Source: Truepera sp965215315 (GTDB taxonomy: Bacteria; Deinococcota; Deinococci; Deinococcales; Trueperaceae). From it: a DNA stretch of 64,000 nucleotides. The stretch is from assembly GCA_965215315.1 (NCBI GenBank), contig CBDCDB010000008.1, positions 1,550,001-1,614,000 of the forward strand. The letters are read 5' to 3'. Positions 59,277 to 64,000 of this stretch are shown one piece after another. A model generated the notes under the pieces. That model did no database searches, was not told where the DNA came from, and saw only the letters and a program-made list of their open reading frames with translations. Each line of letters begins with the position of its first letter. Positions within the stretch are counted from its first letter, which is position 1. The translations under genes and the position numbers were made by a program.

Positions 59277-59743
59277 TTGGCGGCCTGCCGTTCTTGCTTC
59301 GACTCTTCAAAGGTTTTAAGCTGCTTGAGGCCGTCGATCACGGCGTAGGCGACGTTGGTCTGATTGCGCGAACCAAGTTCTTTAGTAAGCAGATTGCGAA
59401 ACCCTGCCAACTCGATGATCGCGCGCGGTACGCTGCCCGCAATAACGCCTGTACCGGCACCGGCGGGTTTAAGCATCACGCGGCTCGTGCTGTGCGTCCC
59501 TAAAACTTCGTGCGGAATTGTACCCGGTTCTTCGATGGGCACTTCGATGAGGTTACGGCGGGCGACGTACTGACCCTTTTGTACGGCAATCGGTACCTCT
59601 TTGGCCTTGCCAAGACCGATCCCGACGCGGCCGTTACGGTCGCCGATAGCGACCATCGCGCCGAAGCGGAAGCGGCGGCCCCCTTGGTAGGTTTTGGCGG
59701 TGCGGCGGATATAGATAACCTTGTCTTCAAACTCTTCAGCCAT
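59273..59743 (-). CDS. rpsE: 30S ribosomal protein S5
   Basis: Accuracy-linked small-subunit protein, 156 residues. FEDKVIYIRRTAKTYQGGRRFRFGAMVAIGD is the double-stranded RNA-binding domain, and GAGTGVIAGSVPRAIIELAG and SRNQTNVAYAVIDGLKQL are the C-terminal domain. ATG shares a base with the rplR stop (TAATG). Confidence 0.98.
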   Translation of the reverse strand: MAEEFEDKVIYIRRTAKTYQGGRRFRFGAMVAIGDRNGRVGIGLGKAKEVPIAVQKGQYVARRNLIEVPIEEPGTIPHEVLGTHSTSRVMLKPAGAGTGVIAGSVPRAIIELAGFRNLLTKELGSRNQTNVAYAVIDGLKQLKTFEESKQERQAAK

Positions 59744-60090
59744 TAGAACTCGAGCCCTCCTTCACGGGCGCTCTCGGCGAGCGCCTTGATACGACCGTGG
59801 TAGCGGTAAGCGCCGCGGTCAAATACAATCCGTTTGGCACCTGCGCCGGTGGCGCGTTCGGCGATGGTTTTCCCAACTGCGGCAGCTTGTTCGGTTTTGT
59901 TGCCGGTCAGACCCAAGCTCTTACTGTTCGCTTCGGCAACGGTGCGCCCTTCGGTCATGTCGATGACTTGCGCGTAGATATGCTTGGCGCTCCGGAACAC
60001 CGTCAAGCGGAGGCGGTCGGTCGCTACGGGGCGTTGCAGCTTCCGGCGGGTGCGAAAGCGGCGACGCTCTTTGGTATGCAAAACAGTCAT
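59743..60090 (-). CDS. rplR: 50S ribosomal protein L18
   Basis: 5S rRNA-binding protein of 115 residues: RRRFRTRRKLQRPVATDRLRLTVFRSAKHIYAQVID, KTIAERATGAGAKRIVFDRG and YRYHGRIKALAESAREGGLEF. Normal length; between rplF and rpsE as expected. Confidence 0.97.
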   Translation of the reverse strand: MTVLHTKERRRFRTRRKLQRPVATDRLRLTVFRSAKHIYAQVIDMTEGRTVAEANSKSLGLTGNKTEQAAAVGKTIAERATGAGAKRIVFDRGAYRYHGRIKALAESAREGGLEF

Positions 60091-60098
60091 ACGAACTC

Positions 60099-60638
60099 CT
60101 AGCGGGCCGCGGTCTTACCGGGCTTGAGACGAACCTGCTCGCCTTCGTAACGGACACCTTTGCCGTGATACGAGTCGGGCGGACGAACTTCGCGGATATT
60201 GGCGGCAACCTGACCGACGAGCTGTTTGTCGATCCCTGAAATCGTAATCGCGGTCGGTTGCGGCGCGGCAATCGTTATACCTTCAGGCGGCTCAAAGACA
60301 ACCGGGTGTGAGAAACCCAACTGAAGCTCTAGGTTTTTGCCCTTCATCGCGCAGCGGTAGCCGACACCTTGAATCTGCAAGTTGCGCGAATAGCCTTCGG
60401 TCACACCTTGAACCGCATTGTTAAGTAGGCTGCGAATAAGGCCGTGCTGGGCGCGGTCGCGGGGGGCGTCAGAGGGGCGCTCGAGCGTCAACACACCCTC
60501 TTCTTGGTTGAGTTTTAAGCGCGGATTAAACGGGACAACGAGCTGACCTTTGGGGCCTTTGACCGTCACCGAGGTTTTTGCCGCACTGATTTCGACACCT
60601 TTAGGCAGCGTGATGGGCGTGCGTCCGATACGGCTCAC
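60099..60638 (-). CDS. rplF: 50S ribosomal protein L6
   Basis: Protein of 179 residues with two similar domains. GTG 60638 (MSRIGRTPITLPKGVEI) overlaps the rpsH stop (TAGTG); the frame reads back five codons further without support. The C-terminal signature PPDSYHGKGVRYEGEQVRLKPGK is clear. Confidence 0.97.
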   Translation of the reverse strand: MSRIGRTPITLPKGVEISAAKTSVTVKGPKGQLVVPFNPRLKLNQEEGVLTLERPSDAPRDRAQHGLIRSLLNNAVQGVTEGYSRNLQIQGVGYRCAMKGKNLELQLGFSHPVVFEPPEGITIAAPQPTAITISGIDKQLVGQVAANIREVRPPDSYHGKGVRYEGEQVRLKPGKTAAR

Positions 60639-61033
60639 TACCACACCTCGCAAACGACTTCGCCGCCGACGTGGTGACGGCGGGCGTCACGGTCAACGAG
60701 CAGACCTTGCGGGGTCGAGATAACGGCGACGCCGAGACCGCCGCGAACGACCGGGATATGGGTCGCTTTGGCGTAGGCGCGTCGTCCGGGTTTTGAAACC
60801 CGTTTAAGTTCATTGATGATCGACGAACGCTTCGGGCCGTACTTGAGGCCGATACGCAGCACCGCTTTACCGTCAACTTTGGTCTGCTCAACAGATTTGA
60901 GGTAGCCCTCTTTAACGAGAACGTCAGCCAGCGACTTCTTGAATTTGCTCGCCGGTACATCGACGGTTGCAGCAACGATCGCGACGCCGTTGCGGATGCG
61001 CGTCAGCATGTCAGCAATTGGATCCGTATACAT
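60638..61033 (-). CDS. rpsH: 30S ribosomal protein S8
   Basis: Central-domain 16S rRNA binder and, in other bacteria, repressor of its operon, 131 residues: DPIADMLTRIRNGVAIVAATVDVPASKFKKSLADVL and the C-terminal RGGLGVAVISTPQGLLVDRDAR. The 99-base gap before it (61034-61132) is the longest inside this half of the operon and could hold a regulatory site, though none is evident. Confidence 0.97.
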   Translation of the reverse strand: MYTDPIADMLTRIRNGVAIVAATVDVPASKFKKSLADVLVKEGYLKSVEQTKVDGKAVLRIGLKYGPKRSSIINELKRVSKPGRRAYAKATHIPVVRGGLGVAVISTPQGLLVDRDARRHHVGGEVVCEVW

Positions 61034-61132
61034 GAGTCTCCTGTATCTCCTTCACCGAGGTTGGTCTTAGCACAAACGCGCTAACCATCACCCCATAAAA
61101 AGCGTTTCTTGCTTTGGACGAACTAGCCGGGC

Positions 61133-61318
61133 TTACCAGCTGGCCTTGCGGATACCGGGTAAAAATCCCTGGTGGGCCATCTCACGAACGCAGATGCGGC
61201 AGAGGTCGAAGTCGCGCAAGTAGCTGCGTGAACGACCGCAGCGGGCGCAGCGGTTAACCTGACGTACCGCAAACTTGGGTGTCCGTTTCGATTTGGCGAT
61301 ATGTGCTTTTGTAGCCAT
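61133..61318 (-). CDS. rpsN: 30S ribosomal protein S14 type Z
   Basis: Zinc-ribbon form of S14, 61 residues, with CARCGRSRSYLRDFDLCRIC providing both CxxC pairs and the C-terminal REMAHQGFLPGIRKASW. This short type is usual in Thermus and Deinococcus. Confidence 0.98.
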   Translation of the reverse strand: MATKAHIAKSKRTPKFAVRQVNRCARCGRSRSYLRDFDLCRICVREMAHQGFLPGIRKASW

Positions 61319-61328
61319 CCTCTACTCC

Positions 61329-61880
61329 TTATTTTCTGAAGGGCATTCCGAGCAGCTCTAAGAGGCTCCGGGCTTCTTCATCGGTTTGGGCGGTCGTCAC
61401 GACGGAGATGTCCATCCCGCGCGTCGCGTCAACCTGATCGATCGAGATTTCTGGAAACACCAACTGTTCGCGTAAGCCGAGCGTGTAGTTGCCGCGACCG
61501 TCAAACGCGTTGGGATTGACGCCGCGAAAGTCACGAACTCTGGGCAACGCTACATTGATGAGCTTTTCCAAAAAGACCCACATCCGCTCGCCGCGCAACG
61601 TCACTTTAAGGCCGATCGGCATTCCGGCGCGTAACTTAAAATTCGACACCGACTTTTTGGCTTTGGTGACGACGGGGCGTTGCAACGCAATCTGCGCCAA
61701 CTCGCGTGACGCGCGTTCGATAACCTTCGAATCGTCGCGGGCTTCACCGAGACCGATATTGATGACGACCTTCTCGAGCTTAGGCACCGCCATCACGTTT
61801 GAATAGTTGTGCCGCTCCTGCATACTCTGCCGAACTTCGTTTTGATAGCGCGTTTTAAGCGCTATGGCTACCTTGCTCAT
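61329..61880 (-). CDS. rplE: 50S ribosomal protein L5
   Basis: 5S rRNA-associated protein of 183 residues: MAVPKLEKVVINIGLGEARDD, RPVVTKAKKSVSNFKLRAGMPIG, RVRDFRGVNPNAFDGRGNYTLG and VVTTAQTDEEARSLLELLGMPFRK. All standard for the family. Confidence 0.98.
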   Translation of the reverse strand: MSKVAIALKTRYQNEVRQSMQERHNYSNVMAVPKLEKVVINIGLGEARDDSKVIERASRELAQIALQRPVVTKAKKSVSNFKLRAGMPIGLKVTLRGERMWVFLEKLINVALPRVRDFRGVNPNAFDGRGNYTLGLREQLVFPEISIDQVDATRGMDISVVTTAQTDEEARSLLELLGMPFRK

Positions 61881-61887
61881 ACCTCTC

Positions 61888-62220
61888 CTATTCGCCTAGC
61901 CGCACACCGCTTTTGCGGCTGATACGGCGTTTGCGTTCGCCGTCAAATTCGGTGCCAACGCGCGTCGGCGCGCCTGTTTTAGGATCTAACAGCTGTACGT
62001 TCGAGGCGTGAATCGGCGCTTCGCGTTCGTCAAAACCGCCGCGCGGGTTTTCCTGCGTCGGACGACGCGTCTTTTTTGCGATATTGACGCCCTTAACGAT
62101 AACGCGGTTTTTTTCGGGCATTACGGCGATAATTTCGCCTTCCACGCCCCGATTTTTGCCAGTCATGACGCGTACTTGATCGCCGTTACGAAGACGAATG
62201 CGCGTTTTTTCCTGCTTCAT
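61888..62220 (-). CDS. rplX: 50S ribosomal protein L24
   Basis: Assembly-initiating protein of 110 residues with the KOW motif GDQVRVMTGKNRGVEGEIIAV near the N terminus and VKGVNIAKKTRRPTQENPRGG. The C terminus (GERKRRISRKSGVRLGE) is basic. It starts directly after rplN. Confidence 0.97.
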   Translation of the reverse strand: MKQEKTRIRLRNGDQVRVMTGKNRGVEGEIIAVMPEKNRVIVKGVNIAKKTRRPTQENPRGGFDEREAPIHASNVQLLDPKTGAPTRVGTEFDGERKRRISRKSGVRLGE

Positions 62221-62589
62221 TTAGAGCACCTCCGGCGCAAGTGAAACGATACGCATAAACCGGCGCTCACGCAGTTCGCGGGCCACCGGCCCGAAAACGC
62301 GGGTACCGCGCGGTTCGTTTTGGTTGTTGATAATGACGGCGGCGTTGTTGTCGAAACGGATGCTGCTGCCGTCAGCGCGGCTGATCTCTTTAGCCGTGCG
62401 AACGATCACTGCTCTTACGACGTCGCCTTTTTTAACACCGGCACGGGGAATCGCGTCTTTTACTGCGGCAACGATGACGTCGCCGACGCCGCCGACGAAC
62501 TGCGACCCGGTACCCAAAACGCGGATGCACTGGATGCGGCGCGCACCTGAGTTGTCAGCCACGTCCAGATAAGATTCTTGCTGAATCAC
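62221..62589 (-). CDS. rplN: 50S ribosomal protein L14
   Basis: Protein of 122 residues at the subunit interface: MIQQESYLDVADNSGARRIQCIRVL, DAIPRAGVKKGDVVRAVIVRT and NEPRGTRVFGPVARELRERRFMRIVSLAPEVL. Length and sequence typical. Confidence 0.98.
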   Translation of the reverse strand: MIQQESYLDVADNSGARRIQCIRVLGTGSQFVGGVGDVIVAAVKDAIPRAGVKKGDVVRAVIVRTAKEISRADGSSIRFDNNAAVIINNQNEPRGTRVFGPVARELRERRFMRIVSLAPEVL

Positions 62590-62592
62590 GGT

Positions 62593-62838
62593 CTAGCCTC
62601 TGGCTTTCTCTAAGAGTTTCGTCACCGCAAACCGTTTGCGTTTGCTGATCGGACGGCGGGTGATGATCTCTACTAGATCGCCCTCGTTGTACTCATCATT
62701 TTCGTCGTGCGCGAGGTACTTTTTGGATACCGCGACGACTTTACCGTAAAGCGGGTGCTTGAAGCGGCGTTCGACCAGAACTGTAACAGTCTTTTCGGCC
62801 TTGTCGCTTACAACACGCCCCTGAAGCGTCTTCTTCAT
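62593..62838 (-). CDS. rpsQ: 30S ribosomal protein S17
   Basis: OB-fold 16S rRNA binder of 81 residues: GRVVSDKAEKTVTVLVERRFKHPLYGKVV and EGDLVEIITRRPISKRKRFAVTKLLEKA. ATG overlaps the rpmC stop (ATGA). Confidence 0.97.
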   Translation of the reverse strand: MKKTLQGRVVSDKAEKTVTVLVERRFKHPLYGKVVAVSKKYLAHDENDEYNEGDLVEIITRRPISKRKRFAVTKLLEKARG

Positions 62839-63026
62839 TGGGTGCCTTTCTCGGCAGCGATGGTCAGCAGCTGAGCGATTTCACGCTTCGCCGTGCGGAT
62901 GCGGCGCGGATTTGTCGCTTGACCGACCGACGCCTGAATCCGCAAATCGAGCAGTTCTTTCCGGCGCTTGCCGACCTCACTGCTGAGTTCTGAAGCGCTC
63001 ATCTTACGCAGCTCACTGGGCTTCAT
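62835..63026 (-). CDS. rpmC: 50S ribosomal protein L29
   Basis: Two-helix protein of 63 residues next to the exit tunnel and SRP site: MKPSELRKMSASELSSEV then RIRTAKREIAQLLTIAAEK. It starts inside the end of rplP (14-base overlap). Confidence 0.97.
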   Translation of the reverse strand: MKPSELRKMSASELSSEVGKRRKELLDLRIQASVGQATNPRRIRTAKREIAQLLTIAAEKGTQ

Positions 63027-63438
63027 CGTAAACCTCGCGTTTAACCATCTTGGTTTTGATGGGGAGCTTGTGACCCGCTAGCCGAAACGCTTCTTTCGCC
63101 TGCGCTTCGGTCACGTTGGCGACTTCAAAGATAATGCGCCCCGGCTTGACGACCGAAACCCAGTATTCGACAGCCCCTTTACCCTTGCCCATGCGGGTTT
63201 CGGCAGGCTTTTTGGTGACAGGCTTGTCGGGGAAAATGCGGATATAGATCTTACCGCCACGGCGAAAAAAGCGGCTCATGGTGATGCGGCACGCTTCGAT
63301 CTGGTTCGACTTGATCCACGCCGGTTCCATCGCAACGAGGCCGTAGTCACCGAAGGCTACATAGTCGCCACCTTTGGTGTCGCCGGACATCCGTCCGCGC
63401 ATCTGCTTACGATATTTTACACGCTTGGGTAACAGCAT
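63013..63438 (-). CDS. rplP: 50S ribosomal protein L16
   Basis: Protein of 141 residues near the A-site tRNA: MLLPKRVKYRKQMRGRMSGD, RMGKGKGAVEYWVSVVKPGR and EAFRLAGHKLPIKTKMV. The ATG overlaps the rpsC stop; standard order rpsC-rplP-rpmC. Confidence 0.98.
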   Translation of the reverse strand: MLLPKRVKYRKQMRGRMSGDTKGGDYVAFGDYGLVAMEPAWIKSNQIEACRITMSRFFRRGGKIYIRIFPDKPVTKKPAETRMGKGKGAVEYWVSVVKPGRIIFEVANVTEAQAKEAFRLAGHKLPIKTKMVKREVYDEAQ

Positions 63439-64000
63439 TAGTTACGCTCTTTCCTATCAGCCGGACGGCTGCGTCCGGGGGGCCGGTCACTGCTACTACT
63501 ACCGCCACGTCCGGCACCGGGACCACCTTCGGGGCGACGACGCGCTTGTGGGCGGCGACGACGGCGGTTTTTGTCTTCATCTTGACGAGGACGGGGCAAG
63601 TTGGCAGCGCGGCGCTGCTTGTCACCAACGATCTCACCGTGAAACACCCACGCCTTGACGCCGATGACACCGTAGGTCGTGCTGGCTCTTGCCGTGCCGT
63701 AATCGATGTCGGCGCGAAGGGTTTGCAGTGGGACACGCCCGTCCATATAGGACTCGGGACGCGCTTGTTCAGAACCGCCCAAACGACCCGAGCAGCGAAT
63801 CTTAACGCCCTGTGCCCCTGACTCCATCGTGCGCTGGATGGCCTGCTTCATGGCGCGGCGAAAGGCAAAGCGGCGCTCGAGCTGCTCAGCAATACGCTGC
63901 GCGATGAGAGGCCCACTCGTGTTCGGATTGGCAACTTCTTGCACGTTGACAGCGATTGTGCCTTCGATAAGGCTGTCAAGTTTGCTGCGCAGCACCTTGA
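63438..64000 (-). CDS. rpsC: 30S ribosomal protein S3, 5' end outside window, Arg/Gly-rich tail
   Basis: C-terminal 187 codons of S3; the KH domain begins beyond the right edge. Visible motifs are VNVQEVANPNTSGPLIAQRIAEQLERRFAFRRAMKQAIQ, GAQGVKIRCSGRLGGSEQARPESYMDGRVPLQTLRADIDYG and GVKAWVFHGEIVGD. After the core ends (about 63590) a tail of about 50 residues follows, made of Arg runs, Gly and Ser (RRRRRPQARRR, GPGAGRGGSSSS). Many S3 proteins have short basic tails; this one is long and probably disordered. Confidence 0.95.
   Translation of the reverse strand, partial: KVLRSKLDSLIEGTIAVNVQEVANPNTSGPLIAQRIAEQLERRFAFRRAMKQAIQRTMESGAQGVKIRCSGRLGGSEQARPESYMDGRVPLQTLRADIDYGTARASTTYGVIGVKAWVFHGEIVGDKQRRAANLPRPRQDEDKNRRRRRPQARRRPEGGPGAGRGGSSSSDRPPGRSRPADRKERN

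Overview
The window looks like chromosomal DNA of a bacterium of the Deinococcota (Deinococcus-Thermus), at mixed, moderately high GC. The grounds are a complete bacterial V-type ATP synthase operon in Thermus gene order (H-I-K-E-C-F-A-B-D), a HerA-NurA helicase-nuclease pair, a bacillithiol-type YtxJ protein, futalosine-pathway MqnB, and a series of genes whose start codon lies 6-7 bases after a TAnnnT -10 box. That last pattern is leaderless transcription, as described for Deinococcus. A Trueperaceae-like lineage is possible, but the genus cannot be fixed from sequence alone.

Layout. 1-2450 (minus): general L-amino-acid ABC transporter genes (permease running off the left edge, then AapJ-like binding protein) behind a promoter with two palindromes. 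2600-11475 (minus): V-type ATP synthase operon with terminator, promoter and leader hairpin. 11636-12931: AT-rich AAA-type ATPase. 12980-15882 (minus): HerA-like ATPase and NurA nuclease. 15952-19277: YtxJ, GrpB and a penicillin-acylase-family hydrolase. 19413-20121: HNH gene with a one-base frameshift. 20306-26594 (plus): rplM-rpsI, a membrane protein, uppP, gltX-ftsY, an unknown gene and mqnB. 26657-28423: AT-rich DUF262/DUF1524 (GmrSD-like) nuclease. 28489-36952: MFS exporter, RqcH, DUF1349, carboxylate-amine ligase, alpha/beta hydrolase, S66 peptidase, histidine phosphatase and small membrane proteins. 37025-38541: frameshifted SDR gene. 38787-44090: LapA-like protein, recJ, peroxiredoxin, DUF1232, HAD, DJ-1-like protein and mpg.

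44091-46050 holds a glycerophosphodiester phosphodiesterase gene interrupted by an 828-bp IS5-family element with perfect ends and a -1 frameshift transposase. 46865-51384 (minus) is a four-gene operon: membrane-anchored binding-protein-like protein, TelA, lipoprotein with binding-protein and VWA domains, and XpaC-like protein. I regard it as the best candidate for an undescribed system, probably envelope or toxic-anion stress. 51966-52598 is a secreted hypothetical protein. 52654-64000 (minus) is the spc/alpha ribosomal-protein operon from rpsC to rplQ with secY, adk, map, infA and rpoA, including two genes under 60 codons (rpmJ, rpmD).

Sequence-scale signals: the palindrome CTCGAG is strongly over-represented in native genes and absent from the AT-rich DUF262 gene. 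The octamer TTTTACGG/CCGTAAAA is also over-represented. A 68-bp element with a 29-bp identical core occurs twice in opposite orientation in the two gene-poor stretches.
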